The position numbers were made by a program, and so were the translations under genes. The notes under the pieces were generated by a model. It did no database searches and was not told the origin of the DNA. It saw nothing but the letters and a program-made list of their open reading frames with translations. From Flagellimonas amphidinii (GTDB taxonomy: Bacteria; Bacteroidota; Bacteroidia; Flavobacteriales; Flavobacteriaceae): a stretch of 64,000 nt of DNA. Below are positions 32,997-41,670 of this stretch, in pieces; within the stretch, counting starts at the first letter, position 1, and the number at the start of each line of letters is the position of its first letter. Location of the stretch: assembly GCF_013090115.1 (NCBI RefSeq), contig NZ_JABFNN010000039.1, positions 496,001 to 560,000 on the forward strand. Direction: 5' to 3'.

Positions 32997-34220
32997 ATGA
33001 AAAAAAGAACACTTCTTGTTGGTAGTCTTGCATTTTCATTATTGTTTTCTACAGCGCAAACCAAAAAATCAGAACCCTTTAAAGTAAACGAAACTGAGGT
33101 GGAACTACTCTACGACCACTATATTCAAGATGGGGACAACTCAGCTGTCACAGGTGGCGAGGGCACTGAACGACTTATTGTTTATGGCCCAACTTTCAAT
33201 TACAAAAAGAAATTTGGAAAGAATGGTCTGGATTTTCAACTTGGGGTCGATGTCATTTCTTCCGCATCAACAGATAATATTGATCGTATTATGTCCTCTG
33301 CTTCCAGATTGGATACCCGGACGTATTCCAACATGCATTACACAAGATATTTTGAAAAAAGTAAAATGTCCATCAGCGTTGGATTAAGTGGTTCCATAGA
33401 ATCCGACTATTTTTCAATTGGAAAGTTTTTGGGATTCGCCAAAACATCAAAAAATGATATGCGGACGTATACGGCCCAATTGCAAATATTCAATGATGAT
33501 TTACGCTGGGGTAGATTGGACGATGGTTTTTTACAAAGTCCTCAATTCTTGATTTATCCCGTTGAGCTTCGTTTTCAAGAATGGTATGACGAATATAGAA
33601 GGGATTCCTATAATTTGAACCTTGGCTTTACCCAAGTTGCAAACCGAAGAAATACTATTGGTCTTTTTTCAGCGCTGAGCTACCAAAAAGGTTTGCTGGC
33701 GACCCCATTCCACCGAATTTTCTTTTCAGATGATAGCAGGGCTGTGGAACAATTTCCCAACGAACGTAATAAAGCTGCACTTTCTTTAAAGTGGAACAGT
33801 TTTGCATCCAATGATATTATTTTTAAGAACACCATAGGCGGATACATTGACAATTTTGGAATTTTAGGCCTGACTTTGGATAACGAAACAGCTATAAAAT
33901 TGAGTCCAAAATGGACATTGCTGCCCAGTTTAAGATATTATGTGCAAAGAGGCTCTAAATATTTTGCTCCTTTAGGAGAACATGACCCCGATGAAACTTA
34001 TTACACTTCGGATTATGACCTATCCTCTATTCGTTCATTCCGATTTGGTATGGGGTGGAGGCATTGGCCAACCAACCGAAAAAATAAAGGGTTGCATTTA
34101 TTTTCGGTCCAGTATTTTTATTATTCCCGATCCAATGGACTTAGAGCGCACACCTTATCTACCTCTTTTAACTTCAAAACCAAAAGGGCACGAAAAAATA
34201 GAAGTAGCAGAAAATCTTAA
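32997..34220 (+). CDS. DUF3570 outer-membrane beta-barrel protein
   Basis: A 407-residue protein counted from the ATG at 32997, which opens a signal peptide ('KKRTLLVGSLAFSLLFSTAQT'). The DUF3570 signature sits just after it: 'EVELLYDHYIQDGDNSAVTGGEGTERL'. The remainder alternates aromatic and polar residues in about a dozen probable transmembrane strands and ends with Arg/Lys-rich residues, as expected of an outer-membrane barrel. DUF3570 is the usual last member of the ApbE-DUF4266-DUF3570 set, which I interpret as an extracytoplasmic, flavin-linked redox system with an outer-membrane component. It converges on the NTF2-like gene with a 2-nt gap. Confidence 0.87.
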   Translation: MKKRTLLVGSLAFSLLFSTAQTKKSEPFKVNETEVELLYDHYIQDGDNSAVTGGEGTERLIVYGPTFNYKKKFGKNGLDFQLGVDVISSASTDNIDRIMSSASRLDTRTYSNMHYTRYFEKSKMSISVGLSGSIESDYFSIGKFLGFAKTSKNDMRTYTAQLQIFNDDLRWGRLDDGFLQSPQFLIYPVELRFQEWYDEYRRDSYNLNLGFTQVANRRNTIGLFSALSYQKGLLATPFHRIFFSDDSRAVEQFPNERNKAALSLKWNSFASNDIIFKNTIGGYIDNFGILGLTLDNETAIKLSPKWTLLPSLRYYVQRGSKYFAPLGEHDPDETYYTSDYDLSSIRSFRFGMGWRHWPTNRKNKGLHLFSVQYFYYSRSNGLRAHTLSTSFNFKTKRARKNRSSRKS

Positions 34221-34222
34221 GC

Positions 34223-34705
34223 TTATTCCTCTAAACAACCAGCCCTTCCACGGGTATCAATCAGATAAATAATCTTCCACTCGCCATCAAAATCCACTAA
34301 TTGGAATGAATTGATTCCGCAGTGACTGAATTCACCATTAAGCCAAAACTCATAACCAACCCATGCATTGGCCATGGTCCTATCCACCTGTATGGAGAAT
34401 GATGTCAATTTCTCCTGAAAACGGATACTATCGGGAATACTGCAAATTGAAGTGATGAATTTTGAAAATTCTTCGGTTCTAAAGCGGGTCTTACCTGCAA
34501 TGTCCCTTCCTGTGGTCTGCAATACAATCTTATCAGCAACGGTACTTTTAATGATTGATGAATCTTGCTTATGGAATCCATCAAAAAAAGTTTCCACAAC
34601 TTGTTTTACCTGTTGTTGAGCATCCAAATCTGGAGGATTGGGCCCTTGAGCTGTGACCGTTAGACACATCATAACTGCTATTGCGCTAGTCAACATCATT
34701 TTCAT
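34223..34705 (-). CDS. Secreted NTF2-like (SnoaL/DUF4440 type) protein
   Basis: A 160-residue protein with signal peptide (about 1-19, ending 'LTVTAQ'). The mature part resembles NTF2/SnoaL-like small cone-shaped folds: an N-terminal helix 'DAQQQVKQVVETFFDGFHKQDSSII', then 'KTRFRTEEFSKFI' and three long beta strands ending 'GINSFQLVDFDGEWKIIYLIDTRGR'. Such folds often bind small hydrophobic ligands or act as accessory domains; no catalytic set can be recognised. It is a single leftward gene that converges with DUF3570 and diverges from panB. Confidence 0.75.
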   Translation of the reverse strand: MKMMLTSAIAVMMCLTVTAQGPNPPDLDAQQQVKQVVETFFDGFHKQDSSIIKSTVADKIVLQTTGRDIAGKTRFRTEEFSKFITSICSIPDSIRFQEKLTSFSIQVDRTMANAWVGYEFWLNGEFSHCGINSFQLVDFDGEWKIIYLIDTRGRAGCLEE

Positions 34706-34775
34706 ATACTGAAGTTTTTTGATTAGAGTTCAATTTAAACAAATCTGCTTACATTTAACCAGTAAAATAGAATCA

Positions 34776-35594
34776 ATGTCAGTTGCAAAAAAAGAATACA
34801 AAAGGGTTACTGTAAAATCCTTGGTGGAAATGAAACAAAGCAAGGAAAAAATATCCATGCTCACGGCCTACGACTATTCCATGGCCAAAATTGTTGATTC
34901 CGCCAACGTGGATGTAATTTTGGTGGGGGATTCTGCAAGTAATGTTATTGCCGGACACGAAACCACTTTGCCCATAACCTTGGATCAAATGATATATCAT
35001 GCCAGCTCTGTTGTAAGGGCTGCAAAACGTGCCTTGGTGGTAGTGGATATTCCTTTTGGAAGCTATCAAGGGGATTCAAAGGAAGCCCTGCGTTCTGCCA
35101 TACGAATCATGAAAGAAAGTGGTGCCCATGCCGTAAAAGTTGAGGGCGGTTCTGAAATCCAAGTTTCCATCAGCAGGATTTTAGAAGCTGGAATTCCTGT
35201 GATGGGGCACCTTGGTCTTACTCCACAATCCATTTATAAATTTGGAACCTATACCGTACGAGCCAAAGAAGAAGAGGAAGCCAAAAAATTAAAAGAAGAT
35301 GCCAAACTATTGGAAGAATTAGGTTGTTTTAGCATTGTGTTGGAAAAAATCCCCGCTAAACTTGCCAAAGAAGTAGCCGAAAGTGTTTCCATTCCTGTAA
35401 TCGGTATCGGTGCCGGTAATGGAGTGGATGGACAAGTATTGGTAGTTCATGATCTTTTGGGAATGACACATGAATTTAATCCACGCTTCTTAAGAAGATA
35501 CATGAACCTTTATGAAGAAATGGGGAACGCCATTGCCCAATACGTTGGTGATGTCAAAAGCAGGGACTTTCCCAATGAAAGTGAACAGTATTAA
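34776..35594 (+). CDS. panB: 3-methyl-2-oxobutanoate hydroxymethyltransferase
   Basis: A 272-residue enzyme that adds the one-carbon unit from methylenetetrahydrofolate to alpha-ketoisovalerate, the first committed step of pantothenate and coenzyme A synthesis. The ATG at 34776 gives the family-like start '[20 protein letters not shown]'. Motifs: '[26 protein letters not shown]' with the Mg-binding Asp, '[13 protein letters not shown]', '[11 protein letters not shown]', 'HAVKVEGG' and the catalytic Glu in '[11 protein letters not shown]'. The next gene, an RluA synthase, begins 15 nt later, so they are probably cotranscribed. The C-terminus '[15 protein letters not shown]' is also typical. 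Assignment is firm. Confidence 0.97.
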   Translation: MSVAKKEYKRVTVKSLVEMKQSKEKISMLTAYDYSMAKIVDSANVDVILVGDSASNVIAGHETTLPITLDQMIYHASSVVRAAKRALVVVDIPFGSYQGDSKEALRSAIRIMKESGAHAVKVEGGSEIQVSISRILEAGIPVMGHLGLTPQSIYKFGTYTVRAKEEEEAKKLKEDAKLLEELGCFSIVLEKIPAKLAKEVAESVSIPVIGIGAGNGVDGQVLVVHDLLGMTHEFNPRFLRRYMNLYEEMGNAIAQYVGDVKSRDFPNESEQY

Positions 35595-35608
35595 TAGTAA
35601 AGCGTCCA

Positions 35609-36301
35609 TTGTCGATTAAATCCAATCCATCCAATCTTATTGTTCTTTATGAGGACAATCATTTGATAGCGGTCAATAAACGTGCTGGGGATATTGTTCA
35701 AGGAGATAAAACCGGTGATGTTCCTCTAAGTGAAGTCGTTAAACAATATCTTAAGGAGAAGTACAACAAACCGGGCAATGTATATCTAGGGGTTGTACAT
35801 CGGTTGGATAGACCCACTTCTGGGATTGTACTATTCGCCAAAACATCAAAGGCCCTGCCAAGATTGAACAAACTTTTTTCCGAAGGAAAAACTGGTAAAA
35901 CCTATTGGGCCGTTGTGAAGAACCCTCCCAATGAAGAATCGGGAACTTTGATACATTGGTTGGTTCGAAATCCCAAACAGAACAAATCTTATGCACATTC
36001 AAAAGAAGTTCCCAATAGCAAAAAAGCTATTTTGAGTTATAAGGTACTTCAAAGACTAGACCATTATTTTCTTTTAGAGATTGACTTAAAAACGGGAAGA
36101 CACCATCAAATAAGAGCCCAACTAGCTGCTGAAAACTCCTATATTAAAGGAGATTTAAAATATGGAGCTGATCGAAGCAATAAAGATGGAAGCATACATC
36201 TTCATGCCAGATGTTTACAATTGGAACATCCTGTAAAAAAAGAAACCCTTAGCATAACGGCTGAACCTCCAAATGACCCGGTCTGGAATGCCTGTACTTA
36301 G
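35609..36301 (+). CDS. RluA-family RNA pseudouridine synthase
   Basis: A 230-residue pseudouridine synthase. Motif I/II 'VHRLDRPTSGIVLFAKTSKA' contains the catalytic Asp, 'GKTYWAVV' follows, and 'LLEIDLKTGRHHQIRAQLA' is the third conserved block. It lacks an S4 domain, so it is a short RluA/RluC-like enzyme acting on rRNA or tRNA uridines; the target cannot be assigned. No ATG precedes the conserved 'LIVLYEDNHLIAVNK' start, so I use TTG at 35609, 15 nt after panB. The stop codon overlaps the converging downstream gene by 4 nt. Confidence 0.87.
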   Translation: MSIKSNPSNLIVLYEDNHLIAVNKRAGDIVQGDKTGDVPLSEVVKQYLKEKYNKPGNVYLGVVHRLDRPTSGIVLFAKTSKALPRLNKLFSEGKTGKTYWAVVKNPPNEESGTLIHWLVRNPKQNKSYAHSKEVPNSKKAILSYKVLQRLDHYFLLEIDLKTGRHHQIRAQLAAENSYIKGDLKYGADRSNKDGSIHLHARCLQLEHPVKKETLSITAEPPNDPVWNACT

Positions 36302-37842
36302 CGCGTTACAGTCAAGGCCTTTTCTCTAATGATTTGGCCCACAGGTTTGTTCTGTAAATGACTCTCCAACCATGAAAGTATATCCAAATACAAGAAAGCT
36401 CTTTTTTCGTAAGGGTGATTTTCATATTTCTTAAGCTCGTTGTACAACTTCTGGAATTCATTTTTAAGCTCATGCGGATAAATATCACCAAGACCCCGAA
36501 GGAATTTGATCATCTCCTTTTGCACCGCATGTAAATCGTTCATTTTCAACAAAAACTTATAGGTACTTTTAAGTTGCACTTCCAAATGATAATCCATGCC
36601 GGCTTCATAATGGGCCACCAAACTCAATACCCGGGCAAAGCACATCAAATCCTCTCGCATTTTTAGGTTTTTATTCGAGATGATTTTCTTCAAGTAAACG
36701 ATGCAGTTCTTGTTATCCCCTACACCAAAATACAAGCAGGCAATTTTATAATATAAAAGCATTATATGATGCTCATCTATCCTTTCCCTATGTTTTTTGA
36801 TGCCGTACTCAATAATATTCACCAAATAAAGGCCCTTGTCAAAAGTACCTTCTAAAAAATGTAGATTTAGCTTATTGGAATTGATATACAAAAATGCCAA
36901 CGAAGCAATATTATCATTCTGAGGGAATTTGGAATTGGATACTTGTGTTACCAAACGCTCCAAGGTCTCCCTAAACTGCGAACTGTACTTCACAAAAAAC
37001 AAAGCCTCCAATAAGTAATGATTCCCTTTTAAGTAGAAAACGGGATTTAGGGCAATCATTTCCTCATTTTCGTTGAAAAGATCTACCCATTTACTTGCAT
37101 ATTTATAGGCTGACAAAAAATCTTGGGTCAATAAGCTATACCACAAATGTGCTTTGTACAACCATAATTTTTCACGAAATCCCAATTTATCCAATTGATA
37201 ATCTGGAAGTTGATTCTCAAAATATCTTTGCACCCGTTGCAAATCCTCATCATTTCGCACATAACCTACCTTAAGCATCATGCTGTACAATTGAAGCGAA
37301 AGATTGGAGAGCTTACTTGTCATGACATTATCCAATGACAGTTCTTTGGCCTGCACTGCCAATTCATCTGCCCTATCGGGAATACTTCTCGTGATATATT
37401 GGGTTTCAATAATCTTTTCAAACTCTACAATTTCATAGGCGACATTTTTTTCCTCATTTTCGATAGCCAGGTTTTTAGCCTTATCCAAAATTTTCAAACT
37501 TTGTTTGTACAGTCCTTTTTGATACAAAATTGTGGCAAAATCCAATTGCTCCCTTATCTGAACACGAATATTCTGATTAACAGGGTTCAATCGAAGACTT
37601 ACCAAAATCTGCTTGTACAAATGTGCTTTCAGATTTGAAAGTTGTGCCTTTTTGACAATACCACTGTCCAAAATTTGTTTTTCATCGTAGCTTCTCATTT
37701 TGTCCAAAAGGTTAAAAAGTGCCAAAAATTTAGCATCAGTATTTACACCCAAGCGACCCACATAGAGCTTAAATTGACGTTTTTCAGATTTTGAAAGCGA
37801 CTTGATCAACACGAACAAGGCATCCTTATGGACATTTGTCAT
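36298..37842 (-). CDS. Conserved helical repeat (TPR-like) protein of unknown function
   Basis: A 514-residue, almost all-helical cytoplasmic protein with no signal peptide. It begins 'TNVHKDALFVLIKSLSKSEKRQFKLYV', a start I associate with a Bacteroidota-specific uncharacterised family. The middle contains TPR-like helix pairs, such as 'QLDFATILYQKGLYKQSLKILDKAKNLAI' in pieces and 'HIMLLYYKIACLYFGVGDNKNCIVYLKK'. No enzymatic motif is visible. It could be a scaffold. It stands alone, divergent from leuA, and its 3' end overlaps the converging RluA gene by 4 nt. Confidence 0.75.
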   Translation of the reverse strand: MTNVHKDALFVLIKSLSKSEKRQFKLYVGRLGVNTDAKFLALFNLLDKMRSYDEKQILDSGIVKKAQLSNLKAHLYKQILVSLRLNPVNQNIRVQIREQLDFATILYQKGLYKQSLKILDKAKNLAIENEEKNVAYEIVEFEKIIETQYITRSIPDRADELAVQAKELSLDNVMTSKLSNLSLQLYSMMLKVGYVRNDEDLQRVQRYFENQLPDYQLDKLGFREKLWLYKAHLWYSLLTQDFLSAYKYASKWVDLFNENEEMIALNPVFYLKGNHYLLEALFFVKYSSQFRETLERLVTQVSNSKFPQNDNIASLAFLYINSNKLNLHFLEGTFDKGLYLVNIIEYGIKKHRERIDEHHIMLLYYKIACLYFGVGDNKNCIVYLKKIISNKNLKMREDLMCFARVLSLVAHYEAGMDYHLEVQLKSTYKFLLKMNDLHAVQKEMIKFLRGLGDIYPHELKNEFQKLYNELKKYENHPYEKRAFLYLDILSWLESHLQNKPVGQIIREKALTVTR

Positions 37843-37989
37843 CGTAAAATAAATAATTTAATATTCTGTATTTCAGATATTTAAATCTAACGAAATACAA
37901 ATTAACGTTGTAACAAGGTAAGCGCTTTTTCCATTCTTGCCTTGCCCCTACTTTATCTTCGTATAGTTTAGCAAAAACCAACAAAAATA

Positions 37990-39162
37990 ATGGGTAAAGA
38001 TAAGGTACAAATTTTTGATACGACGCTTAGGGATGGAGAACAAGTTCCAGGCTGCAAGTTAGACACTACACAAAAATTGGTCATTGCTGAACGTCTTGAT
38101 GAATTAGGCGTAGATGTTATTGAAGCTGGCTTTCCTATATCCAGCCCCGGAGATTTTAAATCAGTTGAAGAAATTGCAAAATTGGTCAAAAATGCAACAG
38201 TTTGTGGATTGACCAGAGCGGTAAAAAAAGATATTGAGGTAGCTGCAGAGGCGGTAAAATTGGCAAAGACCCCAAGAATACATACTGGAATCGGTACTTC
38301 TGATTCCCACATCAAATTCAAATTCAATACTACTCGTGAAAAGATTATTGAACGGGCGGTTGAAGCTGTTGCATATGCAAAATCTTTTGTGGAAGATGTT
38401 GAGTTTTATGCCGAAGATGCAGGACGTACAGATAACGAATTCCTAGCTCAAGTATGCGAAGCTGTCATCAAGGCCGGTGCAACCGTACTAAACATTCCCG
38501 ACACCACAGGATATTGTCTTCCAGAAGAATATGGAGCCAAAATGAAATATTTGAAGGAAAATGTGAAGGGAATTGATAAAGCCATTCTTTCTTGCCATTG
38601 TCATAACGATTTAGGTTTGGCCACAGCCAATTCAATAGCTGGAGCCATCAATGGAGCAAGACAAATAGAATGTACCATAAACGGAATTGGGGAAAGAGCC
38701 GGCAACACTTCTTTAGAGGAAGTCGTCATGATCATGAGACAACACCCTTACTTGAATTTAGACACTAACATCAATAGTCAATTGTTGTTGGATACCAGCC
38801 AAATGGTTTCACAAAAAATGGGAATGCCAGTGCAACCCAATAAAGCCATTGTTGGTTCAAATGCATTTGCCCACAGTTCTGGAATCCACCAAGATGGAGT
38901 TATAAAGCAGCGTGAAACCTATGAAATCATTGACCCCAAGGATGTTGGTGTCAGTGAGTCTTCTATTGTCTTGACTGCAAGAAGTGGAAGGGCAGCATTG
39001 GCCTATCGAGCCAAAAATGTTGGGTACGAACTCACCAAGCTACAATTGGATGCCGTGTATGAAAACTTCTTGAAGTTTGCCGACCAAAAAAAGGAAATTG
39101 TTGATGATGACATTCATCAAATCATTCAAACAAGTAATATCAGTATTCAAAATATAGCATAG
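37990..39162 (+). CDS. leuA: 2-isopropylmalate synthase (short form without regulatory domain)
   Basis: A 390-residue enzyme of the DRE-TIM metallolyase family. The signature '[18 protein letters not shown]' opens the barrel, '[15 protein letters not shown]' follows, and '[40 protein letters not shown]' in pieces holds the metal-binding His-x-His and the second LeuA signature. The C-terminal subdomain '[16 protein letters not shown]' is present. The leucine-binding regulatory dimer domain of about 120 residues found in 500-residue LeuA is missing; I believe the short form is normal in Flavobacteriaceae. It condenses acetyl-CoA with 2-oxoisovalerate for leucine synthesis. leuB follows 31 nt downstream. 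Homocitrate synthase is a less likely alternative. Confidence 0.92.
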   Translation: MGKDKVQIFDTTLRDGEQVPGCKLDTTQKLVIAERLDELGVDVIEAGFPISSPGDFKSVEEIAKLVKNATVCGLTRAVKKDIEVAAEAVKLAKTPRIHTGIGTSDSHIKFKFNTTREKIIERAVEAVAYAKSFVEDVEFYAEDAGRTDNEFLAQVCEAVIKAGATVLNIPDTTGYCLPEEYGAKMKYLKENVKGIDKAILSCHCHNDLGLATANSIAGAINGARQIECTINGIGERAGNTSLEEVVMIMRQHPYLNLDTNINSQLLLDTSQMVSQKMGMPVQPNKAIVGSNAFAHSSGIHQDGVIKQRETYEIIDPKDVGVSESSIVLTARSGRAALAYRAKNVGYELTKLQLDAVYENFLKFADQKKEIVDDDIHQIIQTSNISIQNIA

Positions 39163-39193
39163 CTCCCGATATTCCTTCATGTAATCGCCAAAA

Positions 39194-40312
39194 ATGAACT
39201 ATAAAATTGCTTTGCTTCCTGGAGATGGTGTTGGACCAGAAGTTTTGGCTCAAGCAGTTAAATGTCTTCAGGCAGTTGAGGAAGTTTTTGATCATAACTT
39301 CGTGTATAGGGATGCCGCAATGGGTGCCATTGCTATTGATAAATTTGGAACTCCCCTACCAGACCATACTTTAAAACTTTGCAGGGAAGCTGATGCAATT
39401 TTGTTTGGAGCCATTGGAGACCCCAAATACGACAATAATCCAGATGCCAAGGTTAGACCCGAGCAAGGTTTATTGCAACTTCGCAAAGAGCTAGGGCTTT
39501 TTACCAATATTAGACCTATACAGGTTTTTCCATCTTTATTGGACAACTCTCCTCTAAAAAAGGAAATAGTCTCGGGAACAGATTTTGTAATCTACCGGGA
39601 ACTTACAGGTGGGATTTATTTTGGAGAGAAGAAAATCAATGAGGAAGGAACCGTTGCTTCCGATTTATGCGAATATTCAGAAAATGAAATTTCCAGAATA
39701 GCCCATTTGGCTTTTAAAGCTGCTAAGAATAGACAGAACAAACTCACCTTGGTGGACAAAGCCAATGTTTTGGAATCTTCCAGATTATGGAGAAAGGTGG
39801 TCTCACAAATTAGCCAAAGCTATCCAGAAGTCGCATTGGATTTTCTTTTTGTGGACAATGCTGCCATGCAAATCATACTCAATCCCAATCAATTTGATGT
39901 TATTCTAACAGAAAACATGTTTGGGGATATTATTTCTGATGAAGGAAGTGTTATCGGTGGCTCCATAGGAATGTTGCCTTCCGCTTCCATTGGCAATCAA
40001 AATGCACTTTTTGAACCTATTCATGGTTCTTACCCCCAGGCAAAAGGAAAAGATATTGCCAACCCAATTGCCTCTATTCTTTCTGCTGCCATGTTATTGG
40101 AACATTTTGACCTTTATGAAGAAGCTATGTCGGTTAGGATGGCGGTCAACAAATCACTTGAAAAAGGTATCGTAACTCCAGATTTAAATGTCAAAAGTCA
40201 ATATGGCACTAATCATGTAGGTGATTTCATCGCTCACACTATAGTTGACAGTGATGATGATTTCAATATGAACGATGAAAATATTGATTTGGGGAAATCC
40301 ACCATTATTTAG
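39194..40312 (+). CDS. leuB: 3-isopropylmalate dehydrogenase
   Basis: A 372-residue NAD-dependent decarboxylating dehydrogenase. Hallmarks: 'IALLPGDGVGPEVLAQAVK' at the N-terminus, 'LFGAIGDPKYD', 'VRPEQGLLQLRKELGLFTNIRPI' with substrate-binding Arg residues, 'YRELTGGIYFGEK' with the catalytic Tyr, the Lys in 'LTLVDKANVLESSRLWR', Asp residues in 'VILTENMFGDIISDEGSVIGGSIGMLPSAS' in pieces, and 'EPIHGSYPQAKGKDIANPIA'. It oxidises 3-isopropylmalate to 2-oxoisocaproate in leucine synthesis. It is paired with leuA, but leuC and leuD are not in this stretch. Its last 8 nt overlap the 3' end of the converging TlpA-like gene. Confidence 0.97.
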   Translation: MNYKIALLPGDGVGPEVLAQAVKCLQAVEEVFDHNFVYRDAAMGAIAIDKFGTPLPDHTLKLCREADAILFGAIGDPKYDNNPDAKVRPEQGLLQLRKELGLFTNIRPIQVFPSLLDNSPLKKEIVSGTDFVIYRELTGGIYFGEKKINEEGTVASDLCEYSENEISRIAHLAFKAAKNRQNKLTLVDKANVLESSRLWRKVVSQISQSYPEVALDFLFVDNAAMQIILNPNQFDVILTENMFGDIISDEGSVIGGSIGMLPSASIGNQNALFEPIHGSYPQAKGKDIANPIASILSAAMLLEHFDLYEEAMSVRMAVNKSLEKGIVTPDLNVKSQYGTNHVGDFIAHTIVDSDDDFNMNDENIDLGKSTII

Positions 40313-41543
40313 CCGCAACCTCCATTGCGGCCAATTGTTCTATAGTTTCTGAAAATTCTTTTTCAAACTCCATGTATTTTTCACCTGTAGCTGGGCCGTT
40401 AAATCCGGTATGTATTTTCTCCACCTCTCCATTCTTATCAATATAAATAGTGGTGGGGTAGGATAAAATATGGTTCAGCATAGGTAGTTTTTCATTGGCC
40501 ATTTGTTTGTTAGAAGTTCCATATTGCGCCAATAAAATGGGATAATTGGCCCCTACCCGCTTTTTGAGTCGAGTAATCCCCTCCAAGGCTTTTTCTTTGG
40601 TCTTTGCATATTCAAAAGCCAAACCAACCAACTCTACATCCAAATCTGGATGCTGCTTAAAAAAGTCCAAATAAAACCGTGTTTCATCCAAACAGTTGGT
40701 GCACCATGTACCCATAATTTGAACCAAAACCACCTTTCCATTGAATCTTTGGTCTGAAAGACGGACAATATTCCCTCTCTCATCGGGAAAGGCAAAATCA
40801 AATTGATCATATCCCTCCTTTAAAAATGTTAAACTATTTGCATCTGGAAGATCAAAAGCCTCATTTCTAATACCCATAAAATTTTCAACTGAATGATTCC
40901 CGGAAAAAAACTTGCCTTCCAGAGTACTATCCGTGACTTTAGCGGTGAACAGATACACCTTTGATCCATCAAAAGTGGATAGTTTTAAACTGTCGCCACT
41001 CACAATTCCTTCTAAAAATCTATAATCTCCCGTTTTGGTCCTAAATGTTCCCTTAACCACATTATCATCTTGCATAAAAATACCCTTTGCAGGATATTCC
41101 TTTTCCGTATTAATGTCAAAATAGGTTTCCCACACCCCAGAAATATTGACCCTAGCTTCGTCCTTTACTTTAAAACGTTCTCGTTTTCCATAGAAGGCCG
41201 AAAAAGGCACAACACGATCAAGACTTTCCTTTATAAATTCACCCTCAATTTCTTCACTGGTAAAGGTTCCGGCTATGTATCCTTCAAAAATTGGCATTTG
41301 AATGTGAATGGAATCCCTCCGTATTTCAATTTCATCCACAAAAACCACTTCCTCTGCATTGTACATTTCTATATTGTAATCTCCTTTTTCATTTTTGAAC
41401 AAAGAAAAATTAAAGGGCAATATATCATTGTCCGAAACATCCATCTTGGCCCACCAATCCCCCACAGCCAGTTCCTTTTTTTCTTCTTTGCAGGAACATA
41501 TCACACCAAAAATGACCAAAAAACAAAGCCGAACTCTTTTCAT
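40305..41543 (-). CDS. TlpA-like thioredoxin lipoprotein
   Basis: A 412-residue lipoprotein counted from the ATG at 41543 (lipobox 'VICSC'); an upstream in-frame start adds unlikely residues. The N-terminal half (about 25-245) is a beta-rich domain of the kind often fused to TlpA proteins in Bacteroidota ('GIFMQDDNVVKGTFRTKTGDYRFL', 'LEGKFFSGNHSVENF'). The C-terminal half (about 250-410) is a thioredoxin domain with the active motif 'GTWCTNCLDE' and the cis-Pro in 'LSYPTTIYID'. It should act as an envelope thiol-disulfide reductase. It converges on leuB, with an 8-nt overlap of the coding ends. Confidence 0.9.
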   Translation of the reverse strand: MKRVRLCFLVIFGVICSCKEEKKELAVGDWWAKMDVSDNDILPFNFSLFKNEKGDYNIEMYNAEEVVFVDEIEIRRDSIHIQMPIFEGYIAGTFTSEEIEGEFIKESLDRVVPFSAFYGKRERFKVKDEARVNISGVWETYFDINTEKEYPAKGIFMQDDNVVKGTFRTKTGDYRFLEGIVSGDSLKLSTFDGSKVYLFTAKVTDSTLEGKFFSGNHSVENFMGIRNEAFDLPDANSLTFLKEGYDQFDFAFPDERGNIVRLSDQRFNGKVVLVQIMGTWCTNCLDETRFYLDFFKQHPDLDVELVGLAFEYAKTKEKALEGITRLKKRVGANYPILLAQYGTSNKQMANEKLPMLNHILSYPTTIYIDKNGEVEKIHTGFNGPATGEKYMEFEKEFSETIEQLAAMEVAAK

Positions 41544-41620
41544 ATATTGAAAGATTTTTCTTAAAAATAGAAAATTGTATTGAAAACATAACATATCGCC
41601 ATCCCTAAGTATCTTTTACG

Positions 41621-41651
41621 TTGAATGTATTTTTGTATTGTTTTATATTTG
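41621..41651 (+). promoter_or_regulatory. Promoter of pheT
   Basis: TTG (41621-41623), a 20-nt spacer and TATATTTG (41644-41651) match the Bacteroidota consensus TTG-N17-23-TAnnTTTG. Initiation would fall near 41657, leaving a leader of about 14 nt before the pheT ATG. Confidence 0.6.
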
Positions 41652-41670
41652 TCCACTTTAAAATTGGGGT

